A DNA stretch of 14,158 bases from CAYMPW01 sp964392725 (GCA_964392725.1 CAYMPW010000028.1:1-14158), one strand, 5' to 3'. Counted from the stretch's first letter, positions 6,946 through 13,764 are shown. A program made the numbers and translations. The notes: generated by a model not told the origin, from the sequence alone.

Positions 6946-7149
6946 TCAAAACACTCCCGCAGCAAACAAAATAACAACTGTAACTACGACTAAAACAACC
7001 TCGATGACAAGATATTTTCTCAGCTTGGTTTTTACTTCTGCACGTTTGGATGCTTTACATGCTTCACCGCATACTCTGTCTTCTCCGACGAATGCTTTTC
7101 CACATATCATACAGTGTTTATGCTGAGGGATTCTTTCAGTTTCGGCCAT
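6946..7149 (-). CDS. Small zinc-ribbon protein with C-terminal membrane anchor (DUF2116-like)
   Basis: A 67-residue protein. The N-terminal half has a probable zinc-binding site from HKHCMICGKAF (Cys13, Cys16) and VCGEAC (Cys27, Cys31); His10 and His12 are also nearby. A basic linker (32-46, KASKRAEVKTKLRKY) leads to one hydrophobic helix (about 47-66) that ends at the C-terminus, so it is predicted to be tail-anchored with the zinc ribbon in the cytoplasm. ATG start, with AGAGGAA inside the end of trmY as ribosome binding site. Only two bases separate it from the trmY stop, and its TGA is followed at once by the TTG of the next gene. The function is unknown. Its place in an operon with srp54 hints at membrane-associated translation or targeting, but this is inference. 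Confidence 0.85.
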   Translation of the reverse strand: MAETERIPQHKHCMICGKAFVGEDRVCGEACKASKRAEVKTKLRKYLVIEVVLVVVTVVILFAAGVF

Positions 7150-7151
7150 AA

Positions 7152-7754
7152 TTATTCCTCTTTGTTTACGTTGCGACGGTCCATTTCGTTATGAACGACA
7201 ATCATACAGTGATCTGCATGAAGACTTATCGGACCGATTGAAATCTTAGCGGGATTTCTCTTTAAGAATATTTCTTCTTCCTCTTCGGTAAGATCGCGGT
7301 TATCTCCAAGGACATACACGGGATTGTCCGGGAAATCGAATTCCCTGCAATCTACTCCGTCTTCTTTGAGATAGATAAAGTTACGACCTTCCATTTCTGA
7401 AAGTAATTGTTCGAATGATTTTTTGGAAACGTATACCCCTGGAGAAGAACGTGCTTCTTCACCATCTTTTAATTTCTTAAGAAGTGCGTTACGTATGAGT
7501 GATGATGTACTTCTTTCATCGGGATTGAGATATTTTATTTCCTCTCCTGAGAAGCGTACAACCTTTGGTGCCTGTTCACCTCCCATTAAAATCAAATGGA
7601 CCTGAACATCTTTACGAAGGTTATGACTAAGGAAAAATGCGGAATTTACACATCTTACGAGAATGTCTAATCTTCCAGCTCCGCCTGCAATATCGTCGAG
7701 TTTGAAATCTCCGGCTGCGTTTGCACGGTGACCCATTATTATGAAATCGGTCAC
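7152..7754 (-). CDS. trmY: tRNA (pseudouridine(54)-N1)-methyltransferase TrmY
   Basis: SPOUT-class methyltransferase that makes N1-methylpseudouridine at position 54 in the T-loop of archaeal tRNAs, using S-adenosylmethionine. The 200-residue length is usual. Diagnostic blocks are LDDIAGGAGRLDILVRCVNSAFFLSH (19-44, split here by its family pattern), YLNPDERSTSSLIRNAL (75-91), VYVLGDNRDLTEEEEE (146-161) and the knot-forming SIGPISLHADHCMIVVHNE (172-190) with Cys183. The start is GTG at 7754. It lies only four bases after the srp54 stop, with GGAG near the end of srp54 as ribosome binding site; the family begins with this same short strand before GHR. It is the second gene of the srp54 operon. 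Confidence 0.94.
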   Translation of the reverse strand: MTDFIIMGHRANAAGDFKLDDIAGGAGRLDILVRCVNSAFFLSHNLRKDVQVHLILMGGEQAPKVVRFSGEEIKYLNPDERSTSSLIRNALLKKLKDGEEARSSPGVYVSKKSFEQLLSEMEGRNFIYLKEDGVDCREFDFPDNPVYVLGDNRDLTEEEEEIFLKRNPAKISIGPISLHADHCMIVVHNEMDRRNVNKEE

Positions 7755-7758
7755 CTAA

Positions 7759-9102
7759 TCACTCCAAACTGTCCAGGTCGATTCCACCTAACTGCTTCAT
7801 AACCTGTTTACGCATTTTACGATCTTTTCCGAATGAACCCATCATCTTTTTGCTCTGGTTGTACTGCTTAATGAGTTCACGAACATCATGTGTTGTTACT
7901 CCGGAACCCTTTGCAATTCTTTCCAAGCGTGATGCTTTGATTATATTGGGTTGTTCTTTTTCCTCTTCGGTCATTGATTCCATAATGTAACGGAATTTGG
8001 AAAGCTTTAACTGAGATGCTTCGTAGTCAATCTTGTCTTCCATATTGCTCATACCGGGTATGAGTGACATGACCTTTTCCAAAGCTCCCATTTTTGAAAT
8101 GGATGCCATCTGAACATACATATCATTAAGAGTGAATTTGCCTGAAAGCATATTTTTGCTTACCTGCTCAAGCTGTTCGTCTCCTCCGAACTCGGATTCT
8201 GCGAGTGCTAAGAGGGCAGACATATCACCCATTCCGAGAAGACGCGAAATGAATCTGTTAGCATCAAATTCTTCGAAGTCACGTATGTGTTCTCCGGTAC
8301 CGATGAACATAATTCTTGCGTTGGTCTTTGAAACTGCGGAAATGGCTCCTCCTCCTTTGGAAGTTCCATCCATTTTAGTAAGAATAACTCCTGTAACACC
8401 TACTGCGTTGTGGAACGCTTCTGCCTGAGGTCCTGCCTGTTGACCGACCTGTGAATCAAGAACCAATATTCTTTCATCGGGTTTTGCGGTATCTGCGATA
8501 GCAATAATCTCAGTTGTAAGATCTTCTTCCAATGCGTGACGACCGGAAGTATCGATAATTACAACTTTTTTATCTTTGAAATGCTCCATACCGCGTTTTA
8601 CAATTGCTACAGCGTCTGTTTCTCCGGGTTCTCCATAAACATCTATGTTTATTTTGGCACCAAGTTGTTTCAACTGATCCAATGCGGCAGGCCTGTATAC
8701 ATCGGCTCCGATGAGACCGACCGTAAGACCTTTCTTGGACATAAGAAGAGCGAGCTTTCCGGTAGAGGTTGTTTTACCCTGACCATACAAACCTACCATG
8801 AGAATTGTCTGAGGGCCCATCTTGAGACCTTCACCATTTTCAAGGAGATTTACGAGCTCGTCATAAATGATCTTCATTACATGCTCTTTGGGACTCTTTC
8901 CTGCAGGTGGTTTTTCATTAAGTGATCTTTCTTCAATTTTCTTGGTTAATTCCAACACAAGTTGTACGTTTACATCTGCCTGTAAAAGTGCACGTTGAAG
9001 GTCTTTAACAACTTCTTTGATAAGTTCGTCATCAACGGACGGTGCGCCCGATATGCGACTAAGCGCATTCCTAAGTGATTTTCCCAATCCTTCCAATACC
9101 AT
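7759..9102 (-). CDS. srp54: Signal recognition particle 54 kDa GTPase
   Basis: Binds signal peptides on nascent chains and, with SRP RNA and the FtsY receptor, delivers ribosomes to the membrane. The 447-residue protein has an N domain (1-95, starting MVLEGLGKSLRNALSRISG) and a G domain with P-loop GLYGQGKTT (104-112), DVYRPAA (134-140), DTSGRHA (184-190), TKMDGTSKGGGA (242-253) and GTGEH (268-272). A methionine-rich M domain follows (about 305-447), with LIPGM and the helix SGVTTHDVRELIKQYNQSKKMM. I place the start at the ATG at 9102. An in-frame start 34 codons further up would add a hydrophobic stretch that SRP54 does not have, and AGGTG lies 10 bases before the 9102 ATG. It heads the operon with trmY, the zinc-ribbon protein and the adenylyltransferase fusion. 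Confidence 0.97.
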   Translation of the reverse strand: MVLEGLGKSLRNALSRISGAPSVDDELIKEVVKDLQRALLQADVNVQLVLELTKKIEERSLNEKPPAGKSPKEHVMKIIYDELVNLLENGEGLKMGPQTILMVGLYGQGKTTSTGKLALLMSKKGLTVGLIGADVYRPAALDQLKQLGAKINIDVYGEPGETDAVAIVKRGMEHFKDKKVVIIDTSGRHALEEDLTTEIIAIADTAKPDERILVLDSQVGQQAGPQAEAFHNAVGVTGVILTKMDGTSKGGGAISAVSKTNARIMFIGTGEHIRDFEEFDANRFISRLLGMGDMSALLALAESEFGGDEQLEQVSKNMLSGKFTLNDMYVQMASISKMGALEKVMSLIPGMSNMEDKIDYEASQLKLSKFRYIMESMTEEEKEQPNIIKASRLERIAKGSGVTTHDVRELIKQYNQSKKMMGSFGKDRKMRKQVMKQLGGIDLDSLE

Positions 9103-9154
9103 GAAGATCAAACACCTGATGTTTGTTATTCCATATATTAATACGCACAAAATT

Positions 9155-9163
9155 AGATATAAT
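9155..9163 (-). promoter_or_regulatory. Candidate TATA box of the srp54 operon
   Basis: Minus-strand ATTATATCT would start transcription near 9133, giving a leader of about 30 nt that contains the AGGTG ribosome binding site. A second A/T block at 9131-9141 (TTAATATATGG) is also possible but would leave the AGGTG outside the mRNA. A transcript from the further promoter at 9286-9297 could also reach srp54. Confidence 0.4.
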
Positions 9164-9179
9164 ACTCTGTAAAAATTAG

Positions 9180-9266
9180 CAAAAATAAAGCCAAATAGAA
9201 ACAAGTACGGGAATGGTCAGCCTTAGAAGGGATGGGATGCACTCTATGGGACCAACCTTATTCCCC
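9180..9266 (-). ncRNA. Candidate small RNA or structured srp54 leader element
   Basis: On the minus strand GGGAAT (9265-9260) pairs with ATTCCC (9214-9209), and GGTC (9253-9250) pairs with GACC (9218-9215). This gives 10 bp with a one-sided six-base bulge (AAGGTT). The 31-nt inner part holds a small CCTT/AAGG hairpin. A palindromic TATA box is centred 26 bp before the first base of the stem, so the predicted 5' end coincides with the start of the structure. A U-rich stretch (9203-9180, with TTTATTTTTG) follows and could end a transcript of about 85 nt. If it does not end there, the element would be a leader 164 nt ahead of srp54. I recognise no RNA family. Confidence 0.4.
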
Positions 9267-9285
9267 TATAACCTCTATGGAGATA

Positions 9286-9297
9286 GTTATATATAAC
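9286..9297 (-). promoter_or_regulatory. Palindromic TATA box upstream of the candidate RNA
   Basis: GTTATATATAAC is a perfect 12-bp palindrome containing a strong archaeal TATA core. Read on the minus strand it predicts a start at about 9265. The same core reads on the plus strand, but no gene follows there. Confidence 0.45.
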
Positions 9298-9305
9298 AAT
9301 TATCT

Positions 9306-9328
9306 GAAAAACACCTGTTTTTAGGTGT
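9306..9328 (-). terminator. Second terminator after the coiled-coil gene
   Basis: On the minus strand ACACCT pairs with AGGTGT around a short A-rich loop and is followed directly by TTTTT. It lies about 7 bases beyond the U-run of the first terminator and looks like a back-up. Confidence 0.55.
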
Positions 9329-9334
9329 AAGCTT

Positions 9335-9368
9335 AAAAAATGTAACCCTGTGGAAAATCCACAGGGTT
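9335..9368 (-). terminator. Strong terminator of the coiled-coil protein gene
   Basis: A perfect 11-bp stem, AACCCTGTGGA/TCCACAGGGTT (9344-9368), with a 3-nt loop lies 12 bases after the stop codon. It is followed on the minus strand by ACA and a run of six T (9340-9335). Confidence 0.75.
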
Positions 9369-9380
9369 TGAAGTTTATGT

Positions 9381-10664
9381 TTAAAGGTAGCCAGATTTCT
9401 GAAGAGTCATCAGATCGTCTGTGCTGAGCTTCTCTCCAGCCTTGAAACGGTCGAAGATTTCTTTCGCCTGGACTTTTCCTTCGGCGTCTACTTTCTTCTT
9501 GCGTGCCATCGATTTCTTGTTCTTGATGGAGGCTGCGTCTTTGTCCATTTCGTGAACGGACTTGATCTGCTCGATGTGCTTCTTGTGCTCTTCGTCTGCT
9601 GCCTGCTTGCATTCTACGAATTTTGCCTGGGCTGCATCGGCTTCTTTTCTAAGCCTGTCTGCCTGCTCGTAGTATCCAATCATTTTGTCGTGAGCTGCCT
9701 GAGCTTTTTCAGCGTATACAGAGACTTCCTGGTGGTATTTCTCAGCTTCTGCTTTTGCATCTCTGAGTTCCTGGACGACTTCTTTGATTTCGCCGGAAGA
9801 TTCTACAACTTTCTCTCTTTCGTCAATCTGACGTGCGAGAACGGAAATCTGTTTGACAATTTCGTTTTCCTTGTCTTTGGACATGGATTTTGTCTGCTGA
9901 TCGCGTTCGAGATCGCTGAGCTGTTTCTGAAGCTGTCTGACGGAAGGTCCGTCTCTGTCTTCTTTCTTGTCTGCAGGCCTGAGTGCTGCAATCTGCTCTT
10001 TCAATGCAGATACTTTCTGGTTCCATTCGTCTCTGAGAACTTTTGTTTCTCTGACGGACTGGTTGAGAGCGTCACGCTCTTCTCTGCATTTTCCTGCTTC
10101 ATCTACAAGTTCGCGGACCTGTGTGTTGAGAGCATCTCTTTTTGCTTTCCATTCTTTGGTCTGATTGTTGAGTTCGTCTCTAAGGCGCCTGTGCTTGTCA
10201 GCATCGTTGTTGATAATGCTGCGCTGCTGCTCGATGTTCTCAAGGTGTTCTGCATTCTTCTGCTGCTCTTCGGGAGTTTCTTCCTCATCGTCAGCAATGA
10301 TTACATCTTCCCCTTCGTCAACGACTACTACATCTGCTACACCGTCACCGTCTACATCAATAGCTGCTACTGCGGCTGTTTCGACTTCGACAACATCAAT
10401 TGTTCCGTCACCATCGACGTCTACACCTGTTGCTTTAACGACTTCTACTTCTGTAATATCTGCGACTCCGTCACCATCGACATCGATCTCGGTTGTTTTT
10501 ACAACTTCGACTTCGACGATATCTGCGACTCCGTCTCCGTCAATGTCTACTGCTGTTGCAGTGACTTCGACATTTTCGTTTACTACTGCGGGGCTTTCCA
10601 CCTCAGTTCCTTCTGGCTGCTCGATAGCTTCCTGTTGAACGTTTTCCTCCACAAAATCTACCAT
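9381..10664 (-). CDS. Coiled-coil protein with four N-terminal EF-hand-like DxDGDG repeats (COG1340-like)
   Basis: A 427-residue acidic protein in three parts. Residues 1-38 are a Val/Glu-rich leader. Residues 40-114 hold four tandem 21-residue units starting at Asp40, Asp61, Asp82 and Asp103. Each has a D-x-D-G-D-G-x-x-D loop, and the first three carry Glu at loop position 12 (51, 72, 93), as in calcium-binding EF-hand or dockerin loops; the fourth has Val there. Residues about 130-390 form a long charged coiled coil. The C-terminus (AKEIFDRFKAGEKLSTDDL...) resembles the end of archaeal COG1340-type coiled-coil proteins, some misannotated as phosphatases. There is no signal peptide or membrane segment. 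I place the start at the ATG at 10664 because it lies about 33 bp from a TATA box; an in-frame ATG 16 codons upstream falls too close to that box. Function unknown; a calcium-responsive scaffold is a guess. Confidence 0.88.
   Translation of the reverse strand: MVDFVEENVQQEAIEQPEGTEVESPAVVNENVEVTATAVDIDGDGVADIVEVEVVKTTEIDVDGDGVADITEVEVVKATGVDVDGDGTIDVVEVETAAVAAIDVDGDGVADVVVVDEGEDVIIADDEEETPEEQQKNAEHLENIEQQRSIINNDADKHRRLRDELNNQTKEWKAKRDALNTQVRELVDEAGKCREERDALNQSVRETKVLRDEWNQKVSALKEQIAALRPADKKEDRDGPSVRQLQKQLSDLERDQQTKSMSKDKENEIVKQISVLARQIDEREKVVESSGEIKEVVQELRDAKAEAEKYHQEVSVYAEKAQAAHDKMIGYYEQADRLRKEADAAQAKFVECKQAADEEHKKHIEQIKSVHEMDKDAASIKNKKSMARKKKVDAEGKVQAKEIFDRFKAGEKLSTDDLMTLQKSGYL
10323..10547 (-). 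repeat. Tandem 63-bp coding repeat (4 units)
   Basis: Four units of exactly 21 codons encode the DxDGDGxxD loops of the coiled-coil protein. The DNA units remain similar (recurrent GTCGATGGTGACGGAGT-like cores), which points to duplication within the gene. Confidence 0.8.
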
Positions 10665-10692
10665 AAATTCACACTCGTTGTTCGACGTGCCA

Positions 10693-10702
10693 TAATTATA
10701 AG
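10693..10702 (-). promoter_or_regulatory. TATA box of the coiled-coil gene
   Basis: Minus-strand ACTTATAATT lies about 33 bp upstream of the ATG at 10664. The predicted start near 10671 leaves a leader of only about seven bases, with no ribosome binding site. Confidence 0.5.
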
Positions 10703-10880
10703 TATGGCCCACTTACAAAACTGCTATATTCCACTTACTTATAAGGATTTCTCTTACATCCTATTTTAATGAAATATCATATATGGCCAGACATAATACT
10801 AAAAATACCTTTTATAGCACAATCGATTTCTAAAACATATGATATGTGCCACGTGTCAATTTTTAACAGAGAATAAAAAT

Positions 10881-11438
10881 TTATTTCCTGTTTGTAAGAC
10901 GCCTCGGTTCTGATGGATAGTCGTTATCCAACGGTAAAACCTGAAGGTGAGTGTAGAACGGATTTTCGTGTTTCGATCCCATGTAACTATCGATATCCAT
11001 ATCCATATTGTTAAGAACTTTAATCAAAGTATTTCTCATGTGAAGAACGTCTTCCCTAGGAATATTACGGAAATAACCGTTGTTGCTTGCAGTAATATTA
11101 TCCATAATTTTATCAGATAATGCTCTTCCTTCTTCAGTAAGGAATATTGAATATTTTTTACTACGTGGAGATTTACGATCGCTGTAAACCAATTTTTTTT
11201 CCAATAAAATTTTGACTACGCGGTTTGTGTTAGCAGGATCCAAATCCAAAAATTTAGAAAGATTCATTAAAGTTTGTCCATCCTGAAGATTCAACGCAAC
11301 AAGATAAATTGAGTGCGCTGCAGTTAGACCATAATCTGCAACAACCTCTGACATGTTCTTACGCATAAGAACACTCATCCTATCAAAGAATGCAGGTAGG
11401 AATGAATTCCAGTAAAGGTCTTCTTCGGTGTGTAACAC
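10881..11438 (-). CDS. MarR-family transcriptional regulator
   Basis: A 185-residue winged-helix DNA-binding protein. Helices at about 8-36 and 110-150 would form the dimer interface. The helix-turn-helix covers about 57-83 (LMNLSKFLDLDPANTNRVVKILLEKKLV), followed by a wing (84-101, YSDRKSPRSKKYSIFLTEEG), which is the classic MarR pattern. A C-terminal extension (about 155-185) rich in Pro, Arg and Asn goes beyond the usual MarR length. The start I support is a GTG at 11438: a TATA box lies about 26 bp upstream, so the mRNA is probably leaderless. An internal ATG (Met21) would cut into the first dimer helix. An inverted repeat fills the space between TATA box and start codon, which implies self-repression. 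It lies about 160 bp downstream of mttC on the same strand; control of the mtt genes is possible but not shown. Confidence 0.9.
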   Translation of the reverse strand: MLHTEEDLYWNSFLPAFFDRMSVLMRKNMSEVVADYGLTAAHSIYLVALNLQDGQTLMNLSKFLDLDPANTNRVVKILLEKKLVYSDRKSPRSKKYSIFLTEEGRALSDKIMDNITASNNGYFRNIPREDVLHMRNTLIKVLNNMDMDIDSYMGSKHENPFYTHLQVLPLDNDYPSEPRRLTNRK

Positions 11439-11459
11439 AAATAAAGAAAAGTGTTACAC
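11430..11459 (-). promoter_or_regulatory. Operator-like inverted repeat in the marR promoter
   Basis: GTGTAACAC (11430-11438) and GTGTTACAC (11451-11459) are perfect 9-bp inverted arms separated by 12 bases, giving 21 bp from arm to arm, or two helical turns. The repeat occupies the whole interval between the TATA box and the predicted start of transcription and includes the GTG start codon. This is the expected place for a repressor dimer that blocks polymerase recruitment. The same motif was not seen elsewhere in the window. Confidence 0.75.
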
Positions 11460-11460
11460 C

Positions 11461-11468
11461 AATATAAC
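11461..11468 (-). promoter_or_regulatory. TATA box of the MarR-family regulator gene
   Basis: Minus-strand GTTATATT is centred about 26 bp upstream of the GTG at 11438. A second A/T core (TTTATATC, near 11480-11487) lies further up and could serve as an alternative promoter outside the operator. Confidence 0.5.
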
Positions 11469-11505
11469 AGTTTCTTTGATGATATAAAACGGATTTTGTG
11501 GAGAT

Positions 11506-11585
11506 GTCTCCTTCACCCTGTGATCTCAAAGAGAGGAGTGAAGGAGACTTAAGATTCCAACCGGTGCAGGTCGGAATCAGTCTCC
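11506..11585 (-). terminator. Overlapping, mutually exclusive stem-loops after mttC
   Basis: Read on the minus strand, three segments occur in order. Segment 1 is GGAGACT (11585-11579). Segment 2 is AGTCTCCTTCAC (11549-11538). Segment 3 is GTGAAGGAGAC (11516-11506). Segment 2 can pair with segment 1, closing a long hairpin whose upper part is GATTCCGACC/GGTTGGAATC with a six-base loop. It can instead pair with segment 3 in a perfect 11-bp stem. The two cannot form together. The region starts 13 bases after the mttC stop. It may be a terminator, an mRNA-stabilising 3' end, or an attenuator ahead of the MarR gene; there is only a short TTTT (11486-11489) after it. Confidence 0.6.
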
Positions 11586-11597
11586 GTGGTTTTTGGT

Positions 11598-12260
11598 TTA
11601 GTTGGAGTCTTTAACGACTGCGGTCATTTTTGCGACTGCGTCAGTTGCGGACTCGGAGTAGACATCTGCTCCGATTTCGTCTGCCCACTGCTGGGTAACG
11701 GGTGCTCCGCCGACGTTGGTAATCAAGGATTCCTTGATGCCTTCTTTGACGAAGAGTTCTTCGAGTGTCTTCTGTCCGACCATTGTAGAGGTCATGAGTG
11801 CAGAGGTTCCAACAGCCATTGCTTTGTTCTCTTTGCATGCTTCTACGATTTTCATGAGTGCGACATCTCTTCCGATGTTGACAACGTTGAATCCTGCTAC
11901 TTTGAGCATGATTGCAAGGATATCTTTACCGATTGAGTGGATATCTCCTTCGATGGTGCAGACGACCATTGTTCCGAGACCTTCTCCGACGGATCCGCCC
12001 TGTGCTTCGAGTGCGGGTGTGAGAACGTCCATACCTGCGGTCATTGCACCGGATGCTGCCATCATGTGGGGAAGGAAGATTTTCTTCTGGTCGAAGAGGT
12101 CACCGACTGCGGTGATACCTGCGGTGTATCCGTCGTTGATAACTTCAACGATGTCAACGCCTGCTGCGACTGTTTCTTCTGCTACTGCTTTTGCGTCTTT
12201 GACATTGTATGTCATGACTGCCTGTTTTGCTCTTGCTGCAAATTCTGCTGCTGTTGCCAT
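11598..12260 (-). CDS. mttC: Trimethylamine corrinoid protein MttC
   Basis: Carries the cobamide that accepts the methyl group from MttB and donates it to a methylcobalamin:CoM methyltransferase (MtbA type) for methanogenesis. The 220-residue protein has the helical cap domain (about 1-90). The Rossmann-like B12-binding domain (about 92-220) carries the base-off cobalamin signature D-x-H-x-x-G at Asp106, His108 and Gly111; Ser153 in GTSALMTS; and GGAPVT (184-189). It starts at an ATG four bases after the mttB stop, with AAGGTG at the end of mttB as ribosome binding site, so mttB and mttC form one operon. The mtbC/mtmC paralogues are close in sequence; the adjacent mttB fixes the assignment. 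It is followed by the overlapping stem-loops described separately. Confidence 0.95.
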   Translation of the reverse strand: MATAAEFAARAKQAVMTYNVKDAKAVAEETVAAGVDIVEVINDGYTAGITAVGDLFDQKKIFLPHMMAASGAMTAGMDVLTPALEAQGGSVGEGLGTMVVCTIEGDIHSIGKDILAIMLKVAGFNVVNIGRDVALMKIVEACKENKAMAVGTSALMTSTMVGQKTLEELFVKEGIKESLITNVGGAPVTQQWADEIGADVYSESATDAVAKMTAVVKDSN

Positions 12261-12264
12261 TTAA

Positions 12265-13764
12265 TTACACCTTCTTTCTGTTGACGAAAGCTTCATCAGC
12301 TTTCTTTACGACAGCTTCCATAGCTGCCAATGCTTTCTCTTCAATGGGTTTGACGACGTGGTTTGCCATAACGTCTTCTACGATTGCGTGTGCTCTCTCT
12401 ACTGCGGATGTGGATCCGTTGGATTTCCATTCGCCGAGCATTGTGCGGTCGAAAATTGCAGGGTCGGAGCAGAGTTCGAAGTTTTCCATTGTGGTCATGT
12501 GACCGAGGAAGTCGTTTCCGACACCGATTTCTTTTGTAACATCAACTGCAAGGGTTGTGTCATTGACAGGTACTCCTTCCATGACTTTCCTTTCCATTGC
12601 AATGATTTCGTTGTCTATGACCAGCTGTTCCATCGAGAACGTCTGTCCAAGCTCAAGCATACCTGATCCGTAAATGGAGTTGGCACCAGACATAGCGGGA
12701 AGGATCGAAGTGATTGTCTTCTCGTGTGCTGCCTGTCCGTCAGGTATCTTGGCATCGGTCTACATACCGGCCACGAACACGGGCAGACCGTAGTACTGAC
12801 CGAGTTTTGCTACTGAAGCGCTGATTAATCCGAGTTCAGGGGATCCGACAGGTGCGGTTCCTCTCTTGAGGTCGAATGTTGTGGTGGAGGATCCGTAAAG
12901 GACACGTGCACCGGGTTTAGCCAACTGGCTGAGAACAACACCAGAAAGGATTTCTGCGTTGTGTGTTACGAGTGTACCTGCAAGGTGGATTGAAGATGAT
13001 CCGCCTGCCATTGCCATACTGAGAACGTTAACTGGGATTCCCAATCTTGCTCCCTGAATGATAACCTGTGCTGCGTTGTGACTGATCTCGAGAGGAGATG
13101 TAGGGCAAACGAGCATGGACATGATAGGCTTGTCTTCTGCTGCTTTTGCATCGCCGTTGTAGTATGCAACGAGCATTTCTTTGTAGAATGCGACGTTTTC
13201 TGCAACAGGGTCGATGTGGTGGAAGTGTTTGGATGTGTTCTTGATTGATGTGTACATTTCGTGAACATCTTCTGCTCCAACACCTGCGAAGTCTCTTGAA
13301 GAAACTGCAAGGGAGAAGTAGCTGATGTTCTCTGCCCAGTCAACCAATTTTGCACAGTTTGCAAGGTCTGCATCTGTGGAGTCTCTGGTTTCGTATTTGT
13401 TGTCACCGAGGTAGTCGCACATCTGGATACCGGTACCGAAGTTGGTAAAGTGAACTCTGCCTTTGTGCATCTGTTCGATTGTGCGGTCTTCATCTCTTCC
13501 GTAGAAGTAGAATTTCTTAGGTGCTGCTGCGAGTGCCTGGTTGATAACGTAATCAGGGATCTTAACCATCATGGTTTCTCTGTTTACTTCGCAACCTGCT
13601 GCTTCGAAGATGTCCATACCTTCTTCGTCAGATACCTGAACACCGTAGGTAGAGAGAACATCTCTGGTGGCGTAGTCGATTTCGCGGATGTCGTCTTCAG
13701 AGAAGAGTTCGAGTTTAACTCCGCTTGCTTTTACCCTTCCGGGGTAGTGTTTTTCTAATGCCAT
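12265..13764 (-). CDS. mttB: Trimethylamine:corrinoid methyltransferase MttB (contains pyrrolysine)
   Basis: Transfers a methyl group from trimethylamine to the cob(I)amide of MttC, the first step of methanogenesis from trimethylamine. The reading frame has one internal TAG at 12762-12760, codon 335, between residues GLPVFVAGM and TDAKIPDGQAAHEK. The frame then continues without a break to TAA, giving 499 residues in all, the usual MttB length. The amber position fits the known pyrrolysine site of MttB. The non-pyrrolysine MttB homologues (glycine betaine type) lack this codon, so true trimethylamine specificity is likely. The start is the ATG at 13764, with GGAGG 8 bases upstream; an in-frame extension to 13974 falls in the leader and is not protein-like. 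pylT, pylS and pylBCD are not in the window. Its leader is unusually long. Confidence 0.96.
12760..12762 (-). other. In-frame UAG read as pyrrolysine
   Basis: The amber codon sits at MttB residue 335. Both sides are strongly MttB-like and in the same frame, with 22 codons before the next methionine downstream, so a sequencing frameshift or restart does not explain it. No clear dedicated insertion hairpin was seen next to it. Confidence 0.95.

Noticed and set aside
9103..9204. 34-residue hydrophobic N-terminal extension of SRP54
   Set aside because: SRP54 is cytosolic and begins with the N-domain helix. The extension covers the predicted promoter and ribosome binding site, and the ATG at 9102 gives the family N-terminus.
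9552..10769. 405-codon open frame on the plus strand opposite the coiled-coil gene
   Set aside because: It is very rich in Cys, Phe and Ser with low-complexity runs, as expected from the antisense of a Glu/Lys/Asp-rich coding region, and no family pattern is visible. The minus-strand protein with repeats and coiled coil is the real gene.
11716..12264. 182-codon open frame on the plus strand opposite mttC
   Set aside because: It is fully antisense to the well-recognised mttC and its translation is low-complexity Ser/Ala/Pro-rich with no family features.
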